Source: CAVXDY01 sp963760715 (GTDB lineage: Bacteria > Actinomycetota > Thermoleophilia > Miltoncostaeales > Miltoncostaeaceae). Taken from it: a stretch of DNA of 64,000 bases. Shown in pieces: positions 48,235-61,019 of the stretch (the first letter of the stretch is position 1; every line of letters begins with the position of its first letter). The translations under genes were made by a program, and so were the position numbers. Location: NCBI GenBank assembly GCA_963760715.1, contig CAVXDY010000007.1:434001-498000 (forward strand). Direction: 5' to 3'. The notes beneath the pieces were generated by a model that was not told where the DNA came from, did no database searches, and was given only the letters and a program-made list of their open reading frames with translations.

Positions 48235-50058
48235 TCAGCTCTCAGGGCGCCGGCGGCCGCGGCGGCGCGGCCGTGCCTCGCGTCCGCGCGGCGCGCGGGG
48301 CTGCCGCAGCACCCGGGCGCCGGCCAGGGCGTCGAGGAAGTCCGAGGGGTCGTGGAAGGGGCGCAGCTCCGTGACGGCGGAGCCGACCTGCTCGGGACGC
48401 TCCGCGCCGCTCCCCGCGCACCCCAGCAGGCCGAGCCGCCGCGCCAGGAGGGCGGCGTCCTCGTCGCCTCCGCCCTCGGTCGCGGCGGACAGGACCTCGT
48501 GGCAGTCCACCGCGGCGGCCAGCCGCCGCAGGGCGTCGGGCGGCGGGGCGGCCGAGGCATCGGGATGCGGGACCATGACCACGCCGCCCTGGTCGTGCAC
48601 GGCGGCGGCGGCGTCCTCGGGAGTGAGGCCCTCGGGGACGTCCCGGCTGAGGAACAGCCCCACGAGCACGCCGTCCGAGGTCGCGATCTCCTGCCCCACC
48701 ACCACGGCGAGATCGGCGGGCGCCAGGGCCGCCACCATCAGGGCGGGCTCGATGCCGCCGGGCGCCGCCACGCCCACCACGCCCACGCCCCGCCGGCGGC
48801 AGGCGGCCACGATCGCCGGCGGGTCGAGCTCGGCGCCGGGCCGGACGCGCAGGTCGGCGAGCACCCGGTCCGAATCGGCCGAGCCGCGCCGCGCCGGCAG
48901 GCTGGCCGCCCGGTAGCCCTCCTCCAGCTCGCGGGCCACGTCGTCCCAGGAGCGGGCGCGACCCCGCTCGGCCGCCCGCTCCGCCAGCTCCGCGCGGCGC
49001 GCCGGGTCGGTCGCCAGGGCCGTCACGGCCTCGCCCCACGCCTCGCGGGTGAACGGCGGCAGGATGAGCGCCTCGACTCCGTGGCGGGCGACCTCCTCGA
49101 TCGCGGGACAGCGCGCCGCCACGATCGCCCGGCCCGCGGCCATGGCCTCCCGCGCCACCGGGCCCGCGGCGTCCTCCGGTGTCGCGAGCAGCACGATGCG
49201 CCCACCCGTGCGGAGCACCTCGGCGCGCTCCCGCGGCCCGGCGTCCGGGACCACCGTGACGGCGTCGCGCAGGGCCTTGGGAACGGTCGCGCGCGTCCGC
49301 CAGGGGGCGTCGGGCGGCCCGAGCACCGTGACGGGGCCGATGGCGTCGAGGTCGAGGTCCAGGTCGCGCAGCACGCCGAGGGCGAAGCGCACGCCGGCGC
49401 GGTCGCGGCCGCGCGCCACCAGCACCAGCCCCGGCGCGCCCTCCGGCTCCGGGCCGGGGTCGGCGAGGCCCTCCAGCTCCACGCCGGGCGGCACCACCTC
49501 GTAGTCGCCGGGGAGGATCTCGGCCAGTGCCCGCCGGCCGGCGTGGGTGGTGGCGATGCGCAGGTCCACCCGGGCCAGCGCGCGGTCCACCAGGGGCCGC
49601 AGGAACGCGACCCCCACGAGAGGCTCCGCGCGGTGGAAGGTGGCGGCCGTGAGGCCCCCGCTGTGCCGCAGCGCGGCGAGCGCCGGGCTCGGCGCCAGCG
49701 GCTCGTGCAGGTGGACCACGTCGAACGGCGTGCCCGAGAGCGCGGCCTCGAGGGAGAGGTCGAGGTCGAAGGGCCCGCCCAGGCGCCGTCCGGGTCCCGT
49801 CGGCAGGGCGCGGGCGACGGCGACCTCGAGGACCTCGCCCCGCTCCGCCAGCAGCGCGGCGGGATCGCCCGCCTCGGCGGCCCGCAGGCGCGCCCGGCCC
49901 GCCGCGACGCGCTCCCGCCCGGAGGCGGGGGCGAGGATCGTGACGCGGTGCCCGCGGGCGGCCAGGGCGGCGGCCTCGGCGGCGATGTCGTCGGCGATGT
50001 CGTCCCGCGGCGGCCACGCGTGGGGCGAGACGACCGCGATGCGCAGGACGCCGGTCAC
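48235..50058 (-). CDS. GT4 glycosyltransferase fused to a degenerate PHP domain
   Basis: A 607-residue fusion. Residues 1 to about 380 are a GT-B glycosyltransferase of family 4 (IAVVSPHAWPPRDDIADDIAAEAAALAARGHRVTILAP, DVVHLHEPLAP, YEVVPPGVELEG, and the donor-site TPEDAAGPVAREAMAAGRAIVAA), similar to PimA-type mannosyltransferases. Residues about 415-560 resemble a PHP domain (GQEIATSDGVLVGLFL, GLTPEDAAAAVHDQGGVVMVPHPD), but the metal-binding DLHxH reads DLRVRP and the TDHD motif reads APGG. GTG at 50058 overlaps the CDP-alcohol transferase stop. Glycosylation of a phosphatidylinositol-type lipid is inferred from context. Confidence 0.82.
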   Translation of the reverse strand: MTGVLRIAVVSPHAWPPRDDIADDIAAEAAALAARGHRVTILAPASGRERVAAGRARLRAAEAGDPAALLAERGEVLEVAVARALPTGPGRRLGGPFDLDLSLEAALSGTPFDVVHLHEPLAPSPALAALRHSGGLTAATFHRAEPLVGVAFLRPLVDRALARVDLRIATTHAGRRALAEILPGDYEVVPPGVELEGLADPGPEPEGAPGLVLVARGRDRAGVRFALGVLRDLDLDLDAIGPVTVLGPPDAPWRTRATVPKALRDAVTVVPDAGPRERAEVLRTGGRIVLLATPEDAAGPVAREAMAAGRAIVAARCPAIEEVARHGVEALILPPFTREAWGEAVTALATDPARRAELAERAAERGRARSWDDVARELEEGYRAASLPARRGSADSDRVLADLRVRPGAELDPPAIVAACRRRGVGVVGVAAPGGIEPALMVAALAPADLAVVVGQEIATSDGVLVGLFLSRDVPEGLTPEDAAAAVHDQGGVVMVPHPDASAAPPPDALRRLAAAVDCHEVLSAATEGGGDEDAALLARRLGLLGCAGSGAERPEQVGSAVTELRPFHDPSDFLDALAGARVLRQPRAPRGREARPRRRGRRRPES

Positions 50059-50573
50059 GCCGGCGGGGCCGGCGCCCGGCCGTCGGAGACCCGCCAGACC
50101 ACGTAGATCCGGTGCCCGGCGGTCATGAGGCTCAGGCCGGCCAGCACGACCATCATCACGGCCGTCACGTTCCCCAGGCTGCCCAGGAAGAGGGCCGCCC
50201 CCACGATCACGAGCCGCTCGGGGCGGCCCATCAGCCCGGCGCTGGCGGCGTTGATGCCGAGGCCCTCCGCGCGGGCCCTCGTGTAGGAGACGAGGAAGGA
50301 GGCCGTGAGGGCCACGAAGCAGGCGGCGAGGCCCCAGTCGTTCCCGTCGTTCGCGAAGGTGATGCCGATCGCGCCCAGGATCACGCCCTCGGCCAGCCGG
50401 TCGAGGCTGGAGTCGAGGAAGGCCCCGAAGGCGGTGACCTTCCCCTGATGGCGCGCGAGGAGCCCGTCGAGCGAGTCCACCAGGCCCGCCGCCACGAACA
50501 CGATGGAGGCGAGCACCCACAGGCGCGCGATCGTGAGGCCCGCGGCGGCGCAGATCCCGAGGAACCCGATCAC
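50055..50573 (-). CDS. CDP-alcohol phosphatidyltransferase (PgsA/phosphatidylinositol-phosphate synthase-like)
   Basis: A membrane enzyme with the full catalytic motif DSLDGLLARHQGKVTAFGAFLDSSLDR (D-x2-DG-x2-AR-x8-G-x3-D-x3-D) and about five helices. GRPERLVIVGA follows as in actinobacterial phosphatidylinositol-phosphate synthases. The GTG at 50573 is the first canonical start, but coding-type sequence (FLRLVELSRITPNAVT) continues upstream in frame, so the true N terminus is probably 15-20 residues longer, from a CTG near 50618. It overlaps the downstream GT4 gene by GTGA, as in the PIM pathway of mycobacteria. Confidence 0.85.
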   Translation of the reverse strand: MIGFLGICAAAGLTIARLWVLASIVFVAAGLVDSLDGLLARHQGKVTAFGAFLDSSLDRLAEGVILGAIGITFANDGNDWGLAACFVALTASFLVSYTRARAEGLGINAASAGLMGRPERLVIVGAALFLGSLGNVTAVMMVVLAGLSLMTAGHRIYVVWRVSDGRAPAPPA

Positions 50574-50740
50574 GGTGACCGCGTTGGGGGTGATGCGGCT
50601 CAGCTCGACCAGGCGCAGGAAGGCCGTGGCGACGCCGGAGCGGCGAGTGCCGAGATCCTCGATCTGGGTGCCGATGGGCGCTGCGCCCCTTGATCGTCGG
50701 GGTGGCTCCGGGGGTCGCGGCCTCCGGGCGATTCGGGACC

Positions 50741-50746
50741 CTAGGA
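50741..50746 (+). promoter_or_regulatory. -10 box (TAGGAT) of the FAH-family gene
   Basis: TAGGAT ends about eight bases before the ATG at 50756 with no ribosome-binding site. The overlapping minus-strand bases read TATCCT and could serve the divergent CDP-alcohol transferase gene. Another short or leaderless start. Confidence 0.4.
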
Positions 50747-50755
50747 TAACGAGCG

Positions 50756-52078
50756 ATGCGACTCTGCACGTACCGGGATGGCCGGGGAACCCGCCTCGGA
50801 GCCGTCGAGGGCGACGTCATCCGGCCGCTCGAGGGCCGAGACGTGCGCGACGCGCTCGAGACGGTCCCGCCCGCGGCGTCCGGGCCGCCGGTTCGCCTGG
50901 CCGAGGTGGAGCTGCTCGCGCCCCTTCCGCCGGGGACCCTGCTCGGGATCGGGCTCAACTACCGCGACCATGCGGCCGAGACGGGGGCCGACCTGCCGTC
51001 GCAGCCGCTGCTGTTCGCCAAGCTCGTGTCCTCGATCACGGGGCCGAGCGGCGAGGTCGTCCGGCCGGGCTACACGGAGGAGCTCGACTACGAGGGGGAG
51101 CTGGCGGTCGTCATCGGCCGGACCGCCCGCGACGTGCCGGCCGAACGGGCCCTGGACCACGTCTTCGGCTACGCGGTGATGAACGACCTCTCCGCGCGCG
51201 ACCGCCAGCGCGCCGAGCCCCAGTGGATCCGCGCGAAGGGCGGAGACGGCTTCGCCCCGTTCGGCCCCTGGATCACCACCGCCGACGAGGTGCCCGACCC
51301 TCAGGGGCTGTCCATCCGCACCTGGGTCAACGGCGATCTGCGCCAGGACGGCACCACCCGCGACATGGTCTTCTCGGTCGCCGACCTCATCGCCTTCTGC
51401 TCGTCCAGCTTCACCCTGCGGCCCGGTGACGTGATCACCACCGGCACCCCGGCCGGGGTGGGCGTCGCCCGCGATCCGAAGGCGTTCCTGCAGCCGGGCG
51501 ACCGGGTGAGGGTGGAGATCCCGGAGCTCGGCGTCCTGGAGCACGCGATCCGAGATGAGCCCGGAGGAGGCGCTCCTGCGCGTCCTCACCCTCACGGGGC
51601 TGAGCTTCCCGCGCGGGGTGCTCGGGCCCGAGACCTGGGCTCTGGCCCGCGCGCTGTCGGACGAGAGCTCCGCGAGCGACCCCGCCGTGCTCGCGGCCGC
51701 CGCCGCGGCCGAGCACTGGCCGCTGCTGCGGGGGCCGATGGAGACCGCCCTGCTGCAGGCCGCGGCGCAGGCCGCCCCCGAGGACGCCGAGGCCTTCGAG
51801 ATCGTCCTGGGCTGGGCGGCCGACCCCGACCCCGACTCCCCGCTCGCCCGCGCCCTGGCGGTGCGGGCGGCCACCGAGCTGGCGGCCGCGGGCCTGCGCT
51901 CCAGCGAGCGGCTGCTCGCCGCCGAGCCGGTGGTGGCCGAGGGCGGCCCGCCGGCCGCGATCGCCGCCGCGCGCGCCGCCGGAGCGATCGCCGTCGATCT
52001 CCTCGATCTCGACCCCGAGGACTTCACCCTCGAGATCGCGGACTACATCGATGCCGGGCGCCGCCCCGAGGACGTTGA
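50756..52078 (+). CDS. Fumarylacetoacetate hydrolase family protein with 3' run-on
   Basis: Residues 1 to about 265 form a complete FAH-family enzyme (LGIGLNYRDHAAETGADLPSQPLLFAKLVSS, with metal-binding Glu residues in ELDYEGELAVVIGR and Asp in VMNDLSARDRQ; DVITTGTPAGVGVARDP). Such proteins cleave or decarboxylate acylpyruvates and related diketo acids. After GVLEHAIRDE, where the family ends, no stop occurs; the frame runs on about 174 codons as low-complexity Arg/Gly/Ala sequence through the next gene. A one-base shift would place a TGA in the ATGA start of that gene, so an indel is suspected; the functional end is probably near 51558. Confidence 0.8.
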   Translation: MRLCTYRDGRGTRLGAVEGDVIRPLEGRDVRDALETVPPAASGPPVRLAEVELLAPLPPGTLLGIGLNYRDHAAETGADLPSQPLLFAKLVSSITGPSGEVVRPGYTEELDYEGELAVVIGRTARDVPAERALDHVFGYAVMNDLSARDRQRAEPQWIRAKGGDGFAPFGPWITTADEVPDPQGLSIRTWVNGDLRQDGTTRDMVFSVADLIAFCSSSFTLRPGDVITTGTPAGVGVARDPKAFLQPGDRVRVEIPELGVLEHAIRDEPGGGAPARPHPHGAELPARGARARDLGSGPRAVGRELRERPRRARGRRRGRALAAAAGADGDRPAAGRGAGRPRGRRGLRDRPGLGGRPRPRLPARPRPGGAGGHRAGGRGPALQRAAARRRAGGGRGRPAGRDRRRARRRSDRRRSPRSRPRGLHPRDRGLHRCRAPPRGR

Positions 52079-52304
52079 CGCCCTGGCCCGCGCCAGCGGC
52101 GATCCCGAGATCCGCGCCTGGGCGCGCGCGGCGGTCGCGGCCACGGAGGAGCCGCGGGCCCCGCACGCCGAGGAGGGCGTCCGCGTCCTCGCCTCCGGGC
52201 CGCCGCCCCCGGATCCGGCCGAGGACCTGATCTGGGTGCCCACGATCCTGTCCCTGGTGGAGGAGGGCATCGAGCGGGCCCTGGTGGTCGACGAGCCGGA
52301 GTAG
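51555..52304 (+). CDS. Hypothetical helical protein
   Basis: A 249-residue Ala/Glu/Asp-rich protein, predicted helical, without a domain I recognise. SPEEALLRVLTLTGLSFPRGVLGPETWALARALSDESS starts it and DLIWVPTILSLVEEGIERALVVDEPE ends it; the middle resembles alpha-helical repeats. The ATG at 51555 sits at the end of the FAH domain as ATGA, the usual coupled junction of this genome. Confidence 0.7.
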   Translation: MSPEEALLRVLTLTGLSFPRGVLGPETWALARALSDESSASDPAVLAAAAAAEHWPLLRGPMETALLQAAAQAAPEDAEAFEIVLGWAADPDPDSPLARALAVRAATELAAAGLRSSERLLAAEPVVAEGGPPAAIAAARAAGAIAVDLLDLDPEDFTLEIADYIDAGRRPEDVDALARASGDPEIRAWARAAVAATEEPRAPHAEEGVRVLASGPPPPDPAEDLIWVPTILSLVEEGIERALVVDEPE

Positions 52305-52319
52305 CCACTTGCCCCGCGT

Positions 52320-52958
52320 TTGGCCGTCAGCGTGAGCGCGGCATTCGATCGGGACTCCTGGGAACGTCGCTGGTCGCGGGCGTTGCGGCGGAGCGGACAC
52401 GCGGTCGACGGTCGCCCGCCGAACGCACATCTCCTGGCCGAAGCCGCAGACCTCCGCCCCGGCCTCGCCCTCGACGCAGGTGCCGGCCACGGCTCCGAGA
52501 CCCTCTGGCTCGCCGCGCGAGGATGGCGGGTCACAGCGGTCGATTTCTCCACGACCGCCCTCGACCACGCCCGGGTCAGGGCCGAGAGCCTCGGCGAGGG
52601 CGTCGCCGAGCGCATCGACTGGGTTGAAGGCGACCTCGCGACCTGGACGCCGCGGCCGGACCACTACGACCTGGTGACCTGCCTGTACGTCCACGTCGGG
52701 GGCTCGGTCGCCGAGATGGTGCGGCGACTGGGCGCGGGCGTCGCACGAGGCGGCACCTTGCTGCTGGTCGGCCACGGCCCGGTGGACCCGACGACCGGTG
52801 AGCCCACCTCCGCGGCCGATCAGGTCCAGGTCTCCGTCGAAACCGCGATCGCCGCGCTCGATGCCCGGCGCTGGGAGATCGTCGTCGCCGAGGACCGCCC
52901 GAGGGAGACGGCCGGCACGGGCGCGGACGCCGTGGTTCGCGCACGACGGCGCACGTGA
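52320..52958 (+). CDS. SAM-dependent methyltransferase
   Basis: A 212-residue class I methyltransferase. ALDAGAGHGSETLWLAARGWRVTAVDFSTTALDHAR is motif I and post-I; YDLVTCLYVHV and GGTLLLVGHGPVDPTTG follow. It resembles TehB/thiopurine-type small-molecule methyltransferases. Start TTG at 52320; a GTG at 52332 is equally plausible. Confidence 0.8.
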   Translation: MAVSVSAAFDRDSWERRWSRALRRSGHAVDGRPPNAHLLAEAADLRPGLALDAGAGHGSETLWLAARGWRVTAVDFSTTALDHARVRAESLGEGVAERIDWVEGDLATWTPRPDHYDLVTCLYVHVGGSVAEMVRRLGAGVARGGTLLLVGHGPVDPTTGEPTSAADQVQVSVETAIAALDARRWEIVVAEDRPRETAGTGADAVVRARRRT

Positions 52959-53050
52959 CGCGACCAACGCCCTCGTTGACCAGGTCGGCGCCATGCGGCG
53001 GTCGCTCGCGGTCGCGGAGGCGCGCCGGGGCGTCGCACTACTCTGACCGG

Positions 53051-53743
53051 GTGGCCACCCCCCGCCCCGGCACCCGCGCCCACACGCTCGAGATCGCCCG
53101 CCGCCTGAAGGCGGAGTACGGGCGGCGTCCGTTCCGCCGCCATCACCCTCCCGTGGCCGAGCTGGTGACGACGATGCTCAGCCACAGCACCACCGACGCG
53201 AACCAGTTCGCGGCCTTCGACGCCCTCCGCGCCCGGTACCCGACCTGGGACGAGGTGCGGGCCGCGCCCACGGCGGACGTCGAGCGGACGATCCGGGTGG
53301 CCGGCCTCGCCAACCAGAAGGCGCCCCGGATCCAGGGGATCCTCGACCGGCTCGCCGACGAGCCGCGCGGGGCCGACCTGGAATGGCTCGGCGAGGTTCC
53401 GCTGGACGAGGCGATGGCCTACCTGACCGCGCTGCCGGGGGTGGGTCCGAAGACCGCCGCCTGCGTCATGTGCTTCTGCTTCGACGCCCCCATCGTCCCG
53501 GCCGACACGCACGTGCACCGCATCGCCCTGCGCACGGGGATCGTCCCGCCGGGATCGACCGCCGTCCGCGCCCAGGAGCGCCTGAGCGCGTGGACGCCGC
53601 CCGGTGAGGCCTACGGGATGCACATGCGGCTCATCGCCCACGGGCGGGGGACCTGCAACGCCCGCGCACCGCGCTGCGGCGAGTGCCCGCTCCTGGATCT
53701 CTGCCCCCATGGGCGGCGCCCGGCGGCCCGCACCGGCGCGTGA
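53051..53743 (+). CDS. Endonuclease III-like DNA glycosylase
   Basis: A 230-residue HhH-GPD protein with an Fe-S loop. TALPGVGPKTAACVMCFCF has the hairpin and catalytic Lys; VPADTHVHRIALRTGI has the catalytic Asp; CNARAPRCGECPLLDLC is the C-x6-C-x2-C-x5-C cluster. It removes oxidised pyrimidines in base excision repair. I take GTG at 53051; an upstream GTG (52955) would add 32 residues unlike the family. Its stop abuts the operator-like repeat of the dnaK promoter. Confidence 0.88.
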   Translation: MATPRPGTRAHTLEIARRLKAEYGRRPFRRHHPPVAELVTTMLSHSTTDANQFAAFDALRARYPTWDEVRAAPTADVERTIRVAGLANQKAPRIQGILDRLADEPRGADLEWLGEVPLDEAMAYLTALPGVGPKTAACVMCFCFDAPIVPADTHVHRIALRTGIVPPGSTAVRAQERLSAWTPPGEAYGMHMRLIAHGRGTCNARAPRCGECPLLDLCPHGRRPAARTGA

Positions 53744-53765
53744 TCTCAGTCAATGAGACTCAGAT
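53743..53765. promoter_or_regulatory. HAIR-like inverted repeat upstream of dnaK
   Basis: ATCTCAGTC-AATGA-GACTCAGAT: 9-base arms match at 8 positions. It ends five bases before the -35 box. With the halves taken as TCTCAGT-N7-ACTCAGA the spacing equals that of the HspR operator HAIR (CTTGAGT-N7-ACTCAAG), though the sequence match is partial (4 and 5 of 7). HspR is encoded in this operon. Confidence 0.5.
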
Positions 53766-53770
53766 AAGCA

Positions 53771-53798
53771 TTGACATGACCTGACTTAGATCTAGAAT
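53771..53798 (+). promoter_or_regulatory. Sigma-70 promoter of the dnaK operon
   Basis: TTGACA (53771-53776) and TAGAAT (53793-53798) are 16 bases apart. The predicted start near 53805 leaves a leader of about 53 bases with AGGAGG (53842-53847) before the ATG. The AT-rich patch stands out in its GC-rich surroundings. Confidence 0.8.
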
Positions 53799-53857
53799 GG
53801 CCGAAGACGTTTCGAGAACCCGTCGGCCGCACGCTCGGCCCAGGAGGACGCGAAGAC

Positions 53858-55753
<1,896 letters not shown>

Positions 55754-56353
55754 GTGAACGACGAGGAAGGAGACGCACACCGAGTGACCCAAGATGCGTT
55801 CATCCCGTCGGACGCCGAGGTCGGGTTCGGCGACGAGCCCCGGGAGGACGGCGCCGTCACCGACGGCGCCGTCCCCGGCGACGACACCGTCGACCGCCTG
55901 ACCGCGGAGCGCGACGAGTACCTCGACGCGCTCCAGCGGCTGAAGGCGGAGTTCGACAACTACCGCAAGCGCAACGAGCGCGAGCGCCAGGCCGTGGCGC
56001 TCGCCGGCGTGCGCGAGGTCGTGCGCGACCTGCTGCCGGTCGTGGACAACCTCGAGCGCGCCGTGGCCGCCCTGGGCGATCACGGCGGCCAGGTGGTCGC
56101 CGGCCTGGAGATGGTGCGCGGCCAGCTCGCGGGGCTGCTGGCGGGCCACGGCGTGGAGGAGATCGACGCGCACGGGCGGCCCTTCGACCCGACGGTGCAC
56201 GAGGCCATCGCCCAGATCCCCTCGGACCACCCGGGCGGGACGATCGTCGAGGTGGTGGAGAAGGGCTACCGCCACGCCGACCAGGTGCTCCGGCCCACGC
56301 GCGTCGTGGTGGCCTCCGAGCCGCCCGCGACCGGCGCCGTGGAGCGGGACTAG
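55754..56353 (+). CDS. grpE: Nucleotide exchange factor GrpE
   Basis: A 199-residue DnaK exchange factor. A disordered acidic lead is followed by the long helix [47 protein letters not shown], and the beta domain [48 protein letters not shown] directly after the dnaK stop; a GTG at 55784 is an alternative start. Confidence 0.95.
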   Translation: MNDEEGDAHRVTQDAFIPSDAEVGFGDEPREDGAVTDGAVPGDDTVDRLTAERDEYLDALQRLKAEFDNYRKRNERERQAVALAGVREVVRDLLPVVDNLERAVAALGDHGGQVVAGLEMVRGQLAGLLAGHGVEEIDAHGRPFDPTVHEAIAQIPSDHPGGTIVEVVEKGYRHADQVLRPTRVVVASEPPATGAVERD

Positions 56354-56360
56354 GGGGAAC

Positions 56361-57449
56361 GTGGACGACCTCTACGCCACCCTCGGCGTGTCGCGCACCG
56401 CGAGCGCGGACGAGATCAAGAAGGCCTACCGGAAGCTCGCCCGGGTGAACCACCCGGACGCGAACCCGGACGACCCCAAGGCCGAGGAGCGCTTCAAGGA
56501 GATCTCGCACGCCCACGACGTCCTCTCCGACCCCGACAAGCGCAAGGAGTACGACTCCCGGCTGCAGTTCGGCGGGCGCGGGCCCAACGGCGGCGGCTTC
56601 CCCCCGGGCGGCCCCTCCGCCGGCGAGGGCGGGGGCTTCGGCGACTTCGCCGACATCCTCTCCTCGATGTTCCGCGGCGGCGCGCGTTCGCAGGAGCCCG
56701 TGGCGCGCCGCGGCGCCGACGTCGAGGTGGAGGTCAACCTCTCGTTCGACCAGGCCATGAAGGGCGCCCAGGTGCCCGTGTCGTTGGAGCTTCCGGTCGC
56801 CTGCGCGGACTGCGGCGGGACCGGGGCGAAGCCCGGCACCAGCCCGCGCCTGTGCCCCGACTGCAAGGGCCGCGGGGTGCTCAGCCGCGACCACGGGCCC
56901 TTCGCCTTCAACGAGCCGTGCCCCCGGTGCGGCGGCAACGGCACGGTCATCGACGAGCCGTGCGCCACCTGCCACGGCACCGGCAGCACCTCCACGCGCT
57001 CCCAGATCAAGGTCAAGATCCCGCCGGGGGTGAAGGACGGCACCCGGATCCGCCTGAAGGGCAAGGGCCAGGCCGGCACGCGCGGCGGTCCCACGGGCGA
57101 CCTCGAGGTCGTGACCCGGGTCGCGCCGAGCCGCCTCTACACGCGCAAGGGCGACGACCTCGAGATCGAGGTGCCGGTCACCTTCGCCGAGGCCGCGCTG
57201 GGCGCGCAGGTGGAGGTGCCCACGATCGACGGCCGCCTGAAGCTGAAGGTGCCGGCGGGCAGCCAGGACGGCCGCCTGCTGCGCATCCCGGGCAAGGGCG
57301 CGCCGCGCCTGAAGGGCTCGGGGCGCGGCGACCTGATCGCGCGCCTGCGCGTGCAGGTGCCCACCGACCTCTCGGCCGGCCAGCGCGAGGCCCTGGAGGC
57401 CTACGCCACCCTCGACGGGGAGAACCCCCGGGAGCGCCTCTTCTCATGA
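56361..57449 (+). CDS. dnaJ: Chaperone protein DnaJ
   Basis: A 362-residue co-chaperone. J domain [55 protein letters not shown] with HPD; G/F-rich region near residues 72-100; a zinc domain with [24 protein letters not shown] and CATCHGTG; then the C-terminal substrate domain. GTG at 56361. ATGA overlap with hspR. Confidence 0.96.
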   Translation: MDDLYATLGVSRTASADEIKKAYRKLARVNHPDANPDDPKAEERFKEISHAHDVLSDPDKRKEYDSRLQFGGRGPNGGGFPPGGPSAGEGGGFGDFADILSSMFRGGARSQEPVARRGADVEVEVNLSFDQAMKGAQVPVSLELPVACADCGGTGAKPGTSPRLCPDCKGRGVLSRDHGPFAFNEPCPRCGGNGTVIDEPCATCHGTGSTSTRSQIKVKIPPGVKDGTRIRLKGKGQAGTRGGPTGDLEVVTRVAPSRLYTRKGDDLEIEVPVTFAEAALGAQVEVPTIDGRLKLKVPAGSQDGRLLRIPGKGAPRLKGSGRGDLIARLRVQVPTDLSAGQREALEAYATLDGENPRERLFS

Positions 57450-57882
57450 GCGCCCGCCGCCCCCCCGGGCTCTTCCTGATCGGCATCGCCGCCGAGCTGG
57501 CGGGCATGCATCCGCAGACCCTGCGCGTGTACGAGCGCCGCGGCCTGATCACCCCGCAGCGCACGGCGCGCAACACGCGGGTCTACAGCGAGGCCGACGT
57601 GCTGCTGCTGCGCCGCATCCAGGAGCTCTCGGAGCAGGGCCTCAACCTGGCCGGCGTCGAGCGCGTGCTCGAGCTGGAGCAGCGGCTGGACCGCGCCGAG
57701 CGCCGCGCCCGCGACCTGGCGGCCGAGCTCGACGAGGTGAGGGCGGCGAACCGCGCCGCGCTGGCGGAGGCCCACGCCGGACGCGGGCAGCTCGTGCCGT
57801 CGCCGCGCCGGCCCGGCCACCTGGTGCCGAGGTACCGTCGCGTGGTCGACCAGCGTGGATGGACGATGAGGAGGACCGTCTG

Positions 57883-57883
<1 letters not shown>
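57446..57883 (+). CDS. hspR: Heat-shock repressor HspR (MerR family)
   Basis: A 145-residue regulator. [70 protein letters not shown] is the HspR DNA-binding domain, followed by a coiled coil and basic tail. In actinobacteria HspR represses dnaK, clpB and related genes with DnaK as co-repressor; the position here after dnaJ fits. Its TGA overlaps the clpB ATG as TGATG. Confidence 0.93.
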
Positions 57884-60483
<2,600 letters not shown>

Positions 60484-60491
60484 CGGCGGTG

Positions 60492-60944
60492 TCAGCGGCG
60501 GATGGCCAGCAGCCCCAGGCCGCTGACCACCCCGAGCAGCGCGGCCGCCGTCGCGAGGTAGATGCCGATCTGCCGCGAGAGCAGGTCGGCCGGCTCCGGC
60601 AGCACCAGCAGGCGGTAGCCCACCACCACGAGCGTCACCGCGAACGCCCCGATGACGGTCCAGGCGAGCGCCTCGCCGGTCTGGGGCTCGAGCTCCAGCG
60701 AGCCGCGCTCCTCCAGCGCCAGCGCCCCGGATGCGAGGGTGGCCACGACGGCCGCGACGACCGCGGCGCGGGCGAAGTTGGTCGAGTCCCAGCCGCTCAC
60801 GCTGGCGGGGGAGAAGGGCGCGCCCAGGTTGGTCGTGTACCAGGGCAGGAAGACCGCGATCACCACGACGGCCCCCGACAGGACCCCCGCGTAGGCGGCG
60901 CTCCAGCGGGGCGGCGCGATCGCCCGGCGGCCGCGGCCGCTCAC
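60492..60944 (-). CDS. Small four-helix membrane protein
   Basis: A 150-residue protein with helices at YAGVLSGAVVVIAVFLPWY, ARAAVVAAVVATLASGALAL, LAWTVIGAFAVTLVVVGYRLLV and YLATAAALLGVVSGLGLLAI. The FLPWYTTNL and WDSTNFARAAVVAAVVATL pattern is shared with many unannotated actinobacterial membrane proteins; function unknown. GTG start; convergent with clpB, eight bases apart. Confidence 0.75.
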   Translation of the reverse strand: MSGRGRRAIAPPRWSAAYAGVLSGAVVVIAVFLPWYTTNLGAPFSPASVSGWDSTNFARAAVVAAVVATLASGALALEERGSLELEPQTGEALAWTVIGAFAVTLVVVGYRLLVLPEPADLLSRQIGIYLATAAALLGVVSGLGLLAIRR

Positions 60945-61002
60945 ATCGTCTCCATGGCGCCGGACGCTATCGGCCGCGACCGGGTCGCGCGCGGGGCCGG
61001 GT

Positions 61003-61011
61003 TGCTAGTGT
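61003..61011 (+). promoter_or_regulatory. Extended -10 promoter of the sulfotransferase gene
   Basis: TGC-TAGTGT is an extended -10 box eight bases before the GTG at 61020. No ribosome-binding site intervenes. Confidence 0.4.
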
Positions 61012-61019
61012 CGCCGGCC

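Noticed and set aside
61006..61013. TAGTGTCG resembling the outer end of the inverted-repeat element
   Set aside because: Only eight bases match and they are better explained as the -10 box of the sulfotransferase gene.
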